A program made the position numbers and the translations under genes. 64,000 nucleotides of DNA from Rhynchopus sp. YZ270_cl-10 (lineage: Eukaryota; Euglenozoa; Diplonemea; Diplonemida; Diplonemidae). The stretch lies in assembly GCA_964035575.1 (NCBI GenBank), contig OZ037929.1, positions 868,001 through 932,000 of the forward strand. Direction: 5' to 3'. The notes beneath the pieces were generated by a model, which was not told the origin of the DNA, did no database searches, and saw only the letters and a list, made by a program, of their open reading frames with translations. Each line of letters opens with the position of its first letter. Within the stretch, counting starts at the first letter, position 1. Positions 21,548-32,911 of the stretch are shown here, one piece after another.

Positions 21548-23119
21548 TCACCTCCGGTGCTTTCGGGGTGCCAAACTAATGAGCGAAGGGGCTGTGTGGA
21601 GATGCTCTGTTTTCGACGACTTGACAAAGTGTCTGAGCGTGGGGCTTGGGGGGCGGGGACGAAGCGGCGCAGCGCCGTACGTGGGAATCACATTATTCTT
21701 GAAGACCAAACCATACGAGGTGTGTCCATCATCACGCAAGCGACCTGCCCGCAGAGTCATAGGAACATAGCACGGATGCATCCCCGCATCTGTCACATTC
21801 GCCCCACCTCCTTCCATCGGTGGTGCCTGCAGCAATCTGCAATAGTCCTGACGGCATTGCTCCTCCTCAGTCAATTCTGCGTCGCATTCATGCCGTTTAA
21901 CCCGGACACGAAAATTTCGAGTGTCCTGGGTGTACCGCAGGCTGGGTGAGGAGGGTTCTGTTGCATAAGGCATCGGTGTTTGAGAGGGGGGTGGTGTAGG
22001 GGTCGGTGTTGGGGCTGTTTCGCTGTGGTCGCTGGTTGCGTCGTTTTGAGAATTTTGAGAGTCGTTTGCTTTGCGGAACTCAGTGAAGAGCTCCGCGCTT
22101 CTCTGCGAATAGTTAGGCTTATCGCATGAGGAATGTGTGTCTCGCCTCGCCAATTTCGCGTTTTGCTGTTGCCGCTTCAAAGAAGGACAAAACAACGCAC
22201 GGAACGGATTCATCTCAACACACCTCCCCCCTTCCTCCTCCGACGAAAGGAAATAGCCGTCATCCTGAAACCCAGCTGGAACCGGCATTTCATAGGCCCC
22301 TTCCACCTTCTGCGACGGCGGCTTTCGTTGTGGCCCTATTGGGGGTAGAATGGTTTTTTTAGGCCCTCTCCTCTTCCCTTTTTTCCGAAAATTTCGTGAT
22401 TTTGCGTCGCCCAGCTTTTTTAGGAGAGTCATCGCTGAGGTAGGCCCACTTTGTAAACTCTGTGCATACAGTAAAGGAATCGACTCGGGAACTGCAATTT
22501 GAGGGTCAATCTTCCCGCACGCAGCGAGATAGTTTAGCAATGGATAGTGCGCCCTCCTTGCCTCTGACAGTTCCACCCTATCGTACAACACCATCTCCTC
22601 TCTCTCCACCTTTTCCCTTCCCCTTTGCACCTTCACCCTCCGCTCCTTCACCCTTTTAATTGTCTGACAGGCCCGCCTCCAGCATTCTTTGTGCTCAACC
22701 CTTTTTGCATCACACACAATTTTTTGCAGCTGCGTTCTGACTTCTTGGGTGCAAAAGGTTCCTCCAGGGAAGGTTGCCTCGATTACATTCAACACAACGG
22801 CAGGGGAGATGCTGTGAAATGATAACACCGATCGGATGCGGTGGAGTTGCTCCGGAATGAGGTCTTGTATTGCACATACAAAGCGGAATATTCGGTATTT
22901 TAATGCAATATTCGGAACAACAACACCAGAGGACTGCAGAGATGGGGCAAGCCAGCGCACATCACTCACACCACCCACCCCTTCAATAAAAACCGGGCTG
23001 ACCATCAAACACCCCGTCTCCGGTGCCACCAAGCTCCGTGGAATCTGGATTCTCTGTGACAACAAAACATACTTTGTAACATCATACTCATCTTGTGCGT
23101 TCTCGGGGATGCCGTCCAT
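21548..23119 (-). CDS. Unrecognised 523-residue basic protein
   Basis: An open frame of 523 codons beginning MDGIPENAQDEYDV. The start lies directly after about 45 nt of pure pyrimidine (CT repeats) with an R1 hairpin just before it, so an acceptor may fall at or inside the first codons. The first 230 residues look folded (RIQIPRSLVAPETG, QLHRIRSVLSFHSISPAVVLN, YPLLNYLAACGKIDP). A basic stretch (RKKGKRRGPKKT) follows, then a Ser/Thr/Pro-rich low-complexity middle (TAPTPTPTPPPSQTPMP). The C-terminal third (TEEEQCRQDYCRLLQAP, SYGLVFKNNVIPTYG) has no family I recognise. Composition and lack of stops argue for a real gene; it may be nuclear or RNA-binding because of the basic tract, but that is a guess. 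Confidence 0.6.
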   Translation of the reverse strand: MDGIPENAQDEYDVTKYVLLSQRIQIPRSLVAPETGCLMVSPVFIEGVGGVSDVRWLAPSLQSSGVVVPNIALKYRIFRFVCAIQDLIPEQLHRIRSVLSFHSISPAVVLNVIEATFPGGTFCTQEVRTQLQKIVCDAKRVEHKECWRRACQTIKRVKERRVKVQRGREKVEREEMVLYDRVELSEARRAHYPLLNYLAACGKIDPQIAVPESIPLLYAQSLQSGPTSAMTLLKKLGDAKSRNFRKKGKRRGPKKTILPPIGPQRKPPSQKVEGAYEMPVPAGFQDDGYFLSSEEEGGRCVEMNPFRALFCPSLKRQQQNAKLARRDTHSSCDKPNYSQRSAELFTEFRKANDSQNSQNDATSDHSETAPTPTPTPPPSQTPMPYATEPSSPSLRYTQDTRNFRVRVKRHECDAELTEEEQCRQDYCRLLQAPPMEGGGANVTDAGMHPCYVPMTLRAGRLRDDGHTSYGLVFKNNVIPTYGAAPLRPRPPSPTLRHFVKSSKTEHLHTAPSLISLAPRKHRR

Positions 23120-24514
23120 GGGGGGAGAAAATGGGGGAGAGAGAGAGAGAGAGAGGAGAAAAGAAGAATTTATAAGATGATCCTAAGCCTCTCTGTGCTT
23201 GGTCACCTTATCCAAAAGAGAAGGTTATCAAGATGGAACCTGAATTTCTCGTGTTTTAGTCACCTTTGGGGGAGAAAAAAAAGATCGGGTCTTTTGTTTG
23301 TGCGCTCAAAGCCGGGAAAACAAAAAGGTGAAAAAATGATAGGTTGACTTCTCTCCTTCAATGCTGTAAATAAATAAATAAAAACAACGATGATTTGGGA
23401 GCAGATAAATCAGAGAAAAATAGAGAGAGAGAGAAGACAAAAAAAAAAGGGGGGGTGAAATAATTTGTCAGGAAAGTCAGATGGGTTCTGAAAGGTCGAG
23501 AGGAATCAGAGAGACTTTGACGCGGATTGTGTAATGTGTGTTATTTTTTTTTTTTTTTTTTCAATTTTTTTTTGCTTCTGTGAAGGGGGTATAGAGGGGT
23601 ATTGAAAGGTCTGAATGGGTTTATGGAGAAGAAAATTGGGGGTGCATTATTTTTTGGTTTTTTTTTCTTGTTTGGAAAAATCCGTTTCAAAAAATTTGAA
23701 AAGCCTTTTTTTGGTTGGGTGGAGGGGGAGGAGATGCATATATTTTCATTGTTGTTTCAATTAATTTTTAGAACCTTCTGATACAATGTTTTTGACAATC
23801 ACGTCAAAAGAAAAATGTAAAAAATATAAAAGAAAACTGTGGTACCATCTTCCAAATTATTCCCTTTTTTTTTCTCGCAGAATGCATTGTATTTGCGGGG
23901 CATATCTTTTGTTTCTTTTTTATTATTTTTTTTGATTTACAGCTTGAGTACATAGCGAAACAAATTACCCAGGGCAAAAAAAAATTTTTTTAATGTCAAA
24001 ATAATCAGAAAGGGTACTCACCTTGCATCGTTTTAAAAAAGAGAGAAAAAAAAAAGAAAATACGGCTTTTCCAAAGCAAAAGAAATATATCTAAGTGAGG
24101 GGGGGAGAAGGGAGGCAAAAAGGGGAGGGGAGAAATCACGAAAGGTGAACTACATTAGTAGAATGAACAACTAACAAGGAAGACAATTTAAATAAAAAAA
24201 TTGTGTGTCAATGCACACGAAAGAAAGGTTGGAAAAAAAAAATGAATATGAACAACGTTCATACGCATATAAACCAAAACATAAAAACAAATAACTGATC
24301 TTCCTAGTAACTAGCAAATGCTGTCTGAGTAATAAAAGAAGACATACACAATGGGGCCATATTCTGCGCAAGAATTACCCTTATTTAGTTATCAAAAAAC
24401 ACACACACACACACACACAAAATTGATGCAACAAGCCATACTCGCTTGTTGAATAGGTACAATAAAGTAACAAAAAAAAAAAAGAAAAGTTTATAAGATG
24501 ATCCTAAGCCTCAC
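23120..24514. other. Spacer with R1 repeats and microsatellites
   Basis: Two R1 hairpins (23167-23212 and 23219-23262), then GATCGGGTC followed by TTTGTTTGTGCGCTCAAAGC at 23284-23312, a module that recurs around the insertion near 55.4-55.9 kb and serves as its empty site. A (CA)n run lies at 24400-24418 and an ATTCTGCGCAAGAATTACCC copy at 24360-24379 (second copy near 47800). R1 at 24486-24510 is cut by the next element. No gene is supported. Confidence 0.55.
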
Positions 24515-26622
24515 CCACCTGATTTTTACCCCGCGTATAGGCGCGTAAAGGCGCGTATAGGCTCGTATAGGCGCGTATAAGCCCGTATAGGCCCGTATAG
24601 GTCCGTAAAGGCACATCCCCACCCATTTTCCCTCTATACGTGTATATATCCCCCACAACCCGCCAAAGCCACTCTTTTCCCTCTCCCTGGGACACCTTCG
24701 GCACCGCTTTGTTCGGGCATCACCACTGCGCCAAGCGGAGGATGAGGAGGTCGCCTTCTGGGATGACGAGATCGTAGAAGGAGACGACGACTGGGCATGG
24801 GGGCTGTGTGACGACTGGGATTTCTTTGAGGAATACTTCCCTCACAACCAGTTGTGGTGGATGCGTTGATGCCACTTCGTCCGCAGAGTACGGGGATCAG
24901 GCACATGAGGTCGACAAAGTTCTGGCGGAAGTCCGAGCCCACCGTGGCACACCCTCACACATGACTGCAGCCTAGCGGCCATCCACCCCTCGGGGTGAAG
25001 GACCGTTTGGCTGCAGTCATGTGCTAGGCGCTCCTCTCCACCGTCCTACCCACCGACTGGACGATGACGATGTTGAGGTTGCGCCTAAATGCGAAGAGAC
25101 GTAATGCAAGGTGGTCTTACTTTGCAGTGCCTTTGATGCCAATCAATCCACCGAGAGAGCGCATCGCCAGGCTGGCCCTCATGACACCTTCATGAGGGCT
25201 AGCTTGGCACAGCGAAGAAAGTTGCGATCGATCGATGAGCCTCGCCTTTTGCCAGTGATGACAGCACCTTCGCCAGGGCAGTAAGCGTGCCAGGGGTGTG
25301 CTTTTGGTTGCACAACACACAAGGTGCGGAGGAGTGAATCTGTCAGGTTTGACGGGCCACCTGTAGTGGCTCGCGGCATGCTGGTGATTGCTGCCATGAC
25401 CTCTTTGGTGGTGAAGTCGGCGGGGCCAGAGGGGTTCTTCATGTCCCCATGCACAGAAGGTAGGGGCGCCGTAGGGTGCTTGCCCTTAAGCTTGGCAAAC
25501 GTTGCAGGTCTATACGGGGCGAGACCATCGCTGGTGAGGGAAGTCAAGGCCTGGCGTGGGAGTCCCGCTGCCACCTTCACTCGAGAGCGCTTCTGGCGCG
25601 CATCCAAAGTATCCCCGGTGTCCACTTCGGCTGGTCCTGTATCCCATCCAGAGCGTTGGATTCTTAAATCCGAAGGAGAAGATGTGGTCCAGGACATACT
25701 CATTTTACGCGCGTGGATCCTCAGGTGGCCAAGGAGGCCCCGGGTTCAGCGTCGCTTTCTTCATCAAGTCCGACGACACATCATTTGTTCCTCTGGTAAG
25801 TCCACCTTCCCCACCGGCCGAATCGCCTCGTAGTGGTGGCCGCATAACGCCATTGCCACCGTCGTACGACGAAGCAGCTCTTTCGCCCGAAGATCAGCGT
25901 TGCTGATGTTCGCACCTGGCAATCAGGATGACCGACGACATGACGTGCGCCGATTGCAGTAGAGGACGCGACACGCCGTCTGATTGGCAAGATCTTGGCG
26001 AACAAGTTATGGAAGCGAGCTGCCGAAATTTTCCGCAAAGGGAACCACGTTGGGGTGTCGATGACAAGGGTCTCTGAGGCGGCCACTGCACCCGGCCCAG
26101 TGTTTAGCAGTCCATTCAATGATTTTGTTAAATCGTTGAATGGTAGTGTTGTACTCCTTCCTTCGCGAAGCGTCGGACTTATCCACACACTTCGTTGGTG
26201 AAGGAGTACTTGCAGCAGAATCCCCATACGTGCTACTCTGACTTGTATAAGAAGCAACCAAACGGGTGCCTTCCTCTATGCAACGGTTGCAACAACCCCG
26301 GTGTGAGAAAGAGGGATATCCATTTTGTCGATTTTAGGGGTGTTGCGAGCGTGTGACATTCTGTCCCTCCGGAAGGGGATTCTGAAGATGTGCGTGAAGT
26401 TTCAGGGTTTGGGCACCCACTCCCAACATTTTTACGTTACCCCAACCCTCACCCACAAAATTTCCCCCACTAGAACCCACCCAAAAAAAAAAAATTTTCT
26501 GGATTTTCGGCCCCGCGTATAGGCGCGTAAAGGCGCGTAAAGGGCCGTATAGGCCCGTACAGGCTGCGTAGAGGCCGTATAGGCCCGAATCCCGTTTTTT
26601 TTTTTGGGGCAAAATCAGGTGG
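24515..26622. mobile_element. 2.1-kb TIR-bounded element with reverse-transcriptase-like fossil
   Basis: Ends CCACCTGATTTT (24515) and AAAATCAGGTGG (26622) are inverted, flanked by CTCAC on both sides (24510-24514, 26623-26627). Just inside each end is a tandem array of a degenerate decamer, GCGCGTATAG / GCGCGTAAAG (24532-24612 and 26513-26587). The two arrays are in direct, not inverted, orientation. The interior is GC-rich (24.7-26.3 kb) and holds old coding sequence. The insertion split an R1 hairpin. Family is not clear: TIRs point to a DNA element, the interior to a captured or older retroelement. Confidence 0.6.
25179..25703 (-). pseudogene. Reverse-transcriptase-like fossil, probably LINE-type
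   Basis: The minus-strand frame includes TSDGLAPYRPATFAKLKGKH and FTTKEVMAAITSMPRATTGG followed by PSNLTDSLLR. That last block resembles the segment before the palm of non-LTR reverse transcriptases (a helix, then Gly-Pro-x-x-Leu). Downstream parts of the polymerase are not recognisable as one frame, so I treat it as an old, broken copy. It lies inside the 2.1-kb TIR element. Confidence 0.4.
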
Positions 26623-28011
26623 CTCACCTAAAGAAAGAAAACTGAAAAATAAGATACCTTTTAACATACACATAGTTCTACATAACAATGAACAAGAGAA
26701 AAAGACAAGATAATTACTTCTGGCCTCCTCCTACTTTGCCAAAACACCCTTTAAAAAAAAACAAAACAAAAAAAGCAGCAACGGGCGTCACAACCCTGAT
26801 TAAACTAGAAATAGTTTCTTTTTTTTTCGTTTCATATACTTTTCCCCAATAGAAACAGACATAGACTAGACAAATAACAGTGACAGCGAGTGGAGGGGAG
26901 GGGGGGGAGAGAGAGAGAGAGAGAGGGGGAAAGAATGCAACATTCCAGGAGATGAAGGGGGGGGTGTTGGTACAAAATAAAATAGGGGCACAAGTTGAGA
27001 GATATTGGTTTGAAAAAATATTTAAAAAAAAAAAAAAAAAAAAATGCAGAAATGAAAGGCGTGTTTCCTCCCCCACATACCCCTTTCCCCAATGGGGAAC
27101 GGTAAGCCTTTCAAAACGTTTTTTTTTTTTTTTTTTAGATCTTCAAATTATAAGGAGGGAGAGGGGGGTGGGTTTAAAAAAAAAAAAAATGCCGATGATT
27201 TCATTATCCAACAAAAAAACAACGACAATGTGTATTTTTTTTTGAAGGAAATTTTTCTTTTTTTCTTTTTTTTCGAACCACATCCCTTTTCAAGGGGAAT
27301 AGTGTGAACAATTATGGGGTTAAATTCACAGGAATTTTACCCAAGAACTGATTTTTTTTTTTCTCTCTTTTTCTTCAAAACACACACTCACACAAAAAAA
27401 ATGTTGTTTGATAATGAAGACTGAAAGCCGAATGGGCTTACACAGAGGTACATCCAACTTTCAATCTTTTCAAAGTAAAATCTCATCCGGCAAGGTTACG
27501 GGACACAAACAGGTGGGGTAAACAGGGGGAATGGGGACTTAAAAAAAAAAACGACAACATCAAATTCTAAGGGAACAAAACGGGAAGATAAAATGGGGGT
27601 TTTTTTTTTCCGTACAAATACCTTGGGAAAAAGTAGGTACTGGCAAAAATAAAGGGGAGGAAAAAGGGGGGATTGTAAGGTGAATCTAAGCCTCTGCTTA
27701 GCTTAGCCACCTTGGAAGGGAAGGGGGGTAATGTGTCAACCCAACAACACCACTGGTTGGAGGGAACCCACACACAGAATAACAAGGATTTTTTTATTTT
27801 TTTTTTTTTGTTTTGGTTTTGAAGTTGGTACACACACAAAGCAGCTTCGGTTTGACTTTGCTTTTTCTTACATTAATTTTTGCATAAATACTATCCGTTC
27901 GTTTCCTAGCTCATGATCCCTTACGGCACAATCGCAACAGAAAAAAAATGGATATTTTTTGTGCAAAACTAATCAGGGGGTATGGGAAGCGAGAGAGAAA
28001 ACATGAAGTGC
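26623..28011. other. Spacer, poly-A/T and GA tracts
   Basis: A (GA)n run at 26906-26923, poly-A at 27024-27044, poly-T near 27120-27137, and one R1-like hairpin at 27673-27716 (GGTGAATCTAAGCCTC, GCTTAGCCACCTT). It is the 3' flank of the BILBO1-like gene. No gene is supported. Confidence 0.55.
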
Positions 28012-30994
28012 TTAAACGAGTCTGCCAGACTTGAGAGGGGTGTCCATGGGTGTCACTGGGCTCGCGTTTGCGTTGTACCTGTAGAGAGAAGAAAAAAGTT
28101 TATAGGATGAAACCGAAGACTCTTTGTGCTTAGTCACCTTGAAAAAAGAGAGGGTTTTTATTGATAATCTGCTTAGTTTTAGTGTCGGCTTGCCAAAAAG
28201 GAAAGAGAAGTTTTTTCATCGCATGCAATCAATAAATTGATAGAAAAGAGAAGTATAAAGTGCAAACGCCTCACCATGCAGGTACCGGAAAAGGGTTGAC
28301 AGTCTTTTCACCATGTTGCTCTCAGTATCGGCGGTCACCTCATACTGAAGGTCTAAATAAAAAAGAGAAGTTGAAAGTGAAATACCTTGCACTCAGGTAG
28401 CCAGGGTTCGCCACATCGGTACGTGGTGTGGCTGCCGAGAGGCTGGCGTAGCCTGGGTACTGTGCCGCCGCCCCTGCCGCTGCTGCTGCTGCTGTGACGT
28501 TCGCGTTTGCGGAAGCTGTGGCTGCACTGGCGATGGTCTGGTTAGCGGCGAAGGCGGAGGCCGCTGCTGCGTTTGCGTTGGCCGCCACAGCGGACTGCTG
28601 TGTCACGGACTGGTGGTTGTACGCTGCCACCTGCGCCGCAGCAGCAGCAAGCGTGAACTGCTGCCTCCCAGCCTCCTCCATCTGGTGCACAGGCGAAACA
28701 ATCTCATCCGCTGCACGTGTCGCCTCGCAGAAGTTACGGTGGTCACCACGCAGCTTCGCCTCCTTCTCCTCAAGCGCGTCACGCTGCGAACGCAGACGGA
28801 TCTCCTGGTCCAACAGCGGTGTCTCCTGAAAGGGGGAAGGGTGGGAATTGATGTTTGCTCTGCACTCATTTTTTTAAAGGGAATTGAAAGAAAAAAGAAT
28901 CGTGAGAAGCGGTGAAAACCTTGATAAAATAAAGAAAGGTTTGTAAGATTAGCCGGGAGGGAGGGGAAGGGGGTGATGTGCTGTGCGTACCTGCTCCTCC
29001 ACTGTGCGTCTCTTCTGGTTGAAGGCCTGGTTCTCAGCCTCAAGTGCAACGACGCGTGTGTCGGCTTCCTCCGAGACACGCTGTGCCTCAAGACGTGTAA
29101 TGTGTGCAGCATCTTCGTTCTGCCTTTGGATCTGTGGGGTATAATTTGTTTGGTGAGTTATAGACAGAATGGAGTCCTGCCACTGCTTTGAAAAAGGGAG
29201 GTTTGTTTCTGCGGTTATAAAAATACAAAACAACAAATGCCAGTTTATTTTTACATTTTTTTCTCTTTGAAACACTTCCCCATCTCTCCTTGATCCTCAT
29301 ACCTGAAGTGCCTGAGCCTCCTCATCGCGACGTGCTGTGCCGCGCTGTGTCTCGAGCTGTGCCTGGGTGTGTGCGGCGTCAAGCTCCTTCTCGCGCTGCT
29401 GCTTGGCAGCGACGTCGAGGTCAGCACGGCTGAGACGTTCGCCTGCGAGCGTGGCGTCACGCACGGCCTCTGTGGCAGCGAGGGCTGCCGCCTGCTCTCG
29501 GGAGCGGCTGTCAGCGACCTCTGCACTGCGCTGCGATGTGGTCTGGCGCTGGCGCTCCACCTCCGCCTGCGACTCTGCCAGCACCTGCGCCGCCTGGCGC
29601 TCACGCTCCTGCCCTGCAGCAGTCACAGCCTGCGCCTGCGCCAGCCTCGCATGCGCAGCCTCCGTATCACGCACACCATCCGCATGCACCTGAGCAGCCT
29701 GTGCTTCACGCTCCCTCTGTGCCAGCAGCTCTCCCTCACGTGCCTGGCAGTCCGCTGTCGCACGCTCCACGTCACGGTGTCCCTCCAAGAGAGCCTGAAG
29801 AGGGTGAAGTTGGGTGAGAATAATGTGGGGTTAGTCAGGGTGTTGGACCTCTGATGCTTGGCAGGAAACTTTAATATGCATCTCGCTTAGTTATAAAAAA
29901 GAATGGTTGAATGAGTGGCCCACCTCTGCACGAAAGCATACCTGCTCTGCCGCACGCTGTCCGTCGATAGCCTGCGCAAGCGCAACCTCCTGTGCAGAGA
30001 GCCTGCTCCTTGCAGCGTCAGAGTCGCGCTGAGCCTCCAACCAGCTGACCTGCGCCTGCTGCGAGCGCTCCTTCAGCTCTGCCAGCATCTCCTTCGAGGC
30101 ACGAATCTCCTGCTGGCGACGCACGTCCTCCCAGTACGCCTTCAGGCGGAAGTAGAAGGAGTCCACAAGCGTCGGGAAGCGCTCTGCAAAGCGCTGCCAC
30201 TCCCCAAGCGAGATCACACCGTCGTGGTCAAGGTCGCCCTTCACAATCAGGTCGTTGATGGTCGCGCTCGAGAAGTCGACGTGCAGGAGGTCAAACGCCT
30301 GACGCACCTCCTCTGGCTCCAACACACGGTTTCCGTTTGTGTCGAGCCCCTCGAACACTGCACGGGTCTTATCCTCATGGGTTGCTGTCTCAGAGAAGAT
30401 GGGCAGACCTGACGCGGCAGCGTTGATGGCTGCAACCTGGGACACCGCGCGTGCAGTCTGCTGCGTGGCGACGGCGTGGTTTGCTGCTGCGGTAGCCTGG
30501 AGCTGTGCCTGGCTCTGTGCGTACAGTGCTGCCTGGGACGTTGCTGCTGCGGCTGCGTTGGCGGCAACTTGGTTGGCAGCAGCAGTGTGCGCTGCAGCAT
30601 TGTGTGCTGCAGCAGCGGCAGCCTGCTGGTTGGCAACTACCTGCTGTGTCACAGCAGCTTCCGTGGCAGCTGCGTGCGTCGCAGCAGCAGCCTCTGCCGC
30701 ACCCACACCAGGCGCAGCAGTGGTCTGGAAAGCAAACACCTGACACCTATCCGCCAGCTGCCCAGGAGCAGACAGATCAACCCACTGCTGCACCCTCTCA
30801 TTGTACAGCTGGAACCGCGACACCAGGAACGGAGCCGACAGTGTGCCCACAGGGCGACGTGCCGCAGCCTCCACCCCATAGATGCTCTCGGTCTGCCGGG
30901 TCAGCTCTGCCAGCGACGGTGCTGCAGGGAACGTCACCTCAAAGTTACCCTTCGTGCCGTACACATCCGCCGCAACCAGCACAGTGAACACCAT
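28012..30994 (-). CDS. BILBO1-like EF-hand coiled-coil protein
   Basis: Five exons (29942-30994, 29303-29794, 28991-29131, 28386-28825, 28012-28078) join in frame to 730 aa. Residues 1-90 (VLVAADVYGTKGNFEVTFPA, ELTRQTESIYG, QWVDLSAPGQLADRCQVFAF) resemble, from memory, the N-terminal ubiquitin-like domain of trypanosome BILBO1. An Ala/Gln-rich linker of about 105 residues follows. Two EF-hands then have canonical loops DTNGNRVLEPEE and DLDHDGVISLGE. The rest is coiled coil rich in Ala, Glu, Arg and Gln, then an Ala-rich tail and a last exon YNANASPVTPMDTPLKSGRLV. BILBO1 (587 aa in T. brucei) builds the flagellar pocket collar and has the same order: globular N-terminus, EF-hands, coiled coil. 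The start lies 6 nt after a 30-nt pyrimidine tract ending TAG, a likely spliced-leader acceptor. Intron 4 holds an R1 hairpin next to the acceptor tract. Layout is clear; orthology is inference. Confidence 0.85.
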
Positions 30995-32038
30995 TGGAAA
31001 CTAGCAAAGAGAGAGGGGGAAAAGAAAAGTAAACCTGATTCGGGTTTTTGAAAGCAACGATAAGAATGGGGTAGATGAAGGGGGATGGGTTTCGTGTGTA
31101 TGTGTGTGGGCTCTGTAGTGGCATGGTGCACAAATGGTGACAAAAGAGTTCAAGCGGATTATTCAGCAAACCCGCAAATTTCTCTTCTTCTATCAAAAGA
31201 AAAGTTTATAAGATGACCCTAAGCCTCTCGTGCTTAGTCACCTTATCATATTCGTTATCGCACAGCATCAGCTGCGCTGGCTTCCACAAGTTTGTTGTCA
31301 GGAATGATGTCATTTCCCCAGCCGGAGCTCGTAATTTTGTATATAAAAAAGGGGGGGGTGGAGGAAACAATCGTTCATGTGCATTTCTTTTTACGTTAGA
31401 CAACAAAAAATATGCCAAAAAAAATCCTCCCTTTTTTGTAGAGGGCGAAGAAGCAGAGGGGGGCTTGTATTGAAGGGAAAACAGTTTCGGGGGAGGTGTT
31501 TTGTGTCCAGGAGGGGGGGGGAACCAACCACACGTTTTTTTCGAACAACGGGGGGGGAAATTATGTTTCAGACACTTTCTGATTAGAAGCAGAAAGCATA
31601 TGAAAAAAGTGGTACCGAAGTACTCTTTGGGGGGGATGGTTTACATTTTACCTCGGTGTGACCCTTTTTTCTTTGATTTTGAAGAGAAAAAAAAAATGGA
31701 ATAATGTAGTTGCTTCTTGTGGTGTACACACTGCGCCATCTCCATTTTCCACATTTTTTTTTGAAAAAGAAAAGAAAAAATATCAGATGGACCAAAGCCT
31801 CTCTGTGCTGAGTCACCTGATCACCAGATCACCAGAAATGAGGGTACATAGCAAATATGCTGAAGGAGATTTTTTGGAGGGGGGGTAACGGAGGTTGTGG
31901 TGGTCCGTCCTGACGACAGAAAATTAGAGTGGATAAAAAAAAAAATAAAATAAAACAAGGCTGTGTACCCACATTCGCACAAAAAGGACCCAGCTAAGGA
32001 TCTGCGGTTTTCTAGCTCTCTCTCTCCTACGTAGTTGT
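30995..32038. other. Spacer upstream of the BILBO1-like gene
   Basis: It holds R1 copies at 31200-31246 and 31780-31820 and an R2-like copy at 31695-31750, again all in + orientation. The first 60 bp are the pyrimidine tract of the BILBO1-like gene. No gene is supported. Confidence 0.55.
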
Positions 32039-32911
32039 CAGTGGTCGCGCTAATTATGGGAAAAAATGGGGAAAAAATGGATTTCGGGTACGGAAAAACG
32101 TTCCTTGAAAAGGTTAGCTGGGGAGGCCCGGAAACCCCGTTTTGTGGCATTTCCGGGCCAATCCCGGCTTGTGGTGGGGCATATTCGGAAAAATGGACAA
32201 AATTTTAGTGACTTAAATTTTCGCAAAATATGAACCCGTACTCGTAAACAAGGGTCATTTTCAGGAAAATTCGGAAAATTCCGAGATTTGGAAGCAATTT
32301 TTCTCCTGAAAATCAGTGGGTTTTCAGCCCCAAAACATACCGCGATTGGAATTTCCGGAATCCGTCCGCGCTGTGGTGGGGTCACTTTGCCGAAATGGCC
32401 AATTTTTTGGTTTTGGTCAAAATCCATGTAGGGTAAAGAGGGCCAATGTAAATCCCACAACCAGATTTTCTCTCCCTGATCCTGACGTCTTGCAACATGA
32501 AAATGCGCGAAAACACCGGCATTTGCATTTCCGGAATCCGTCCGTTCTGTGGTGGGGTCAATTTGCCGAAATGGACAAGTTCTTGGTTTTGGTCAAAACC
32601 CGTCAGTGTAAGGTAAAGGGGGCAAGTGTTTGCCTGTAGAAACTGGAAGGGAACAGGCAGCGCCGCAGGCGCACGGTAACCAACTTTTTTTTTTTTCCTT
32701 TTCTTTTTTCTCCTCTTTCTTTTGACTTTCCGAGCCAATTGCGTTCCACGGCGGGGTCACATGTATATGCAAGTCCACTATGTGGTGGTCTTACTCAACA
32801 ATATTAGAACTTCTGGTTTCTTAATGAAATCCCCGTACTGCAAAAAAAAAACGTTCCTACCAAAACCCCCAAAAATCCCGGGATGAGGGATGGACTTTAG
32901 CGCGAGCTCTG
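32039..32911. mobile_element. hAT-type element, family A, copy 1
   Basis: Ends CAGTGGTCGCGCTAA and TTTAGCGCGAGCTCTG are inverted with two mismatches, and a perfect 8-bp duplication GTAGTTGT flanks the 873 bp (32031-32038 and 32912-32919). Eight bp and CAG ends are the mark of hAT elements. The interior has two repeats of a block containing CGGAATCCGTCCG and TGGTGGGGTCA. An inverted second copy lies at 49270-51689. There is no transposase, so it is non-autonomous. Confidence 0.88.

Noticed and set aside
28386-28813. Stop of the BILBO1-like gene by read-through after SARYFTFNF
   Set aside because: The donor GTATTTCAC and a downstream exon that joins in phase and ends at a stop (YNANASPVTPMDTPLKSGRLV) fit better.
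29337-29854. Ser/Cys/Ala-rich + strand frames
   Set aside because: Antisense of the Ala/Glu/Arg-rich coiled coil in the BILBO1-like gene.
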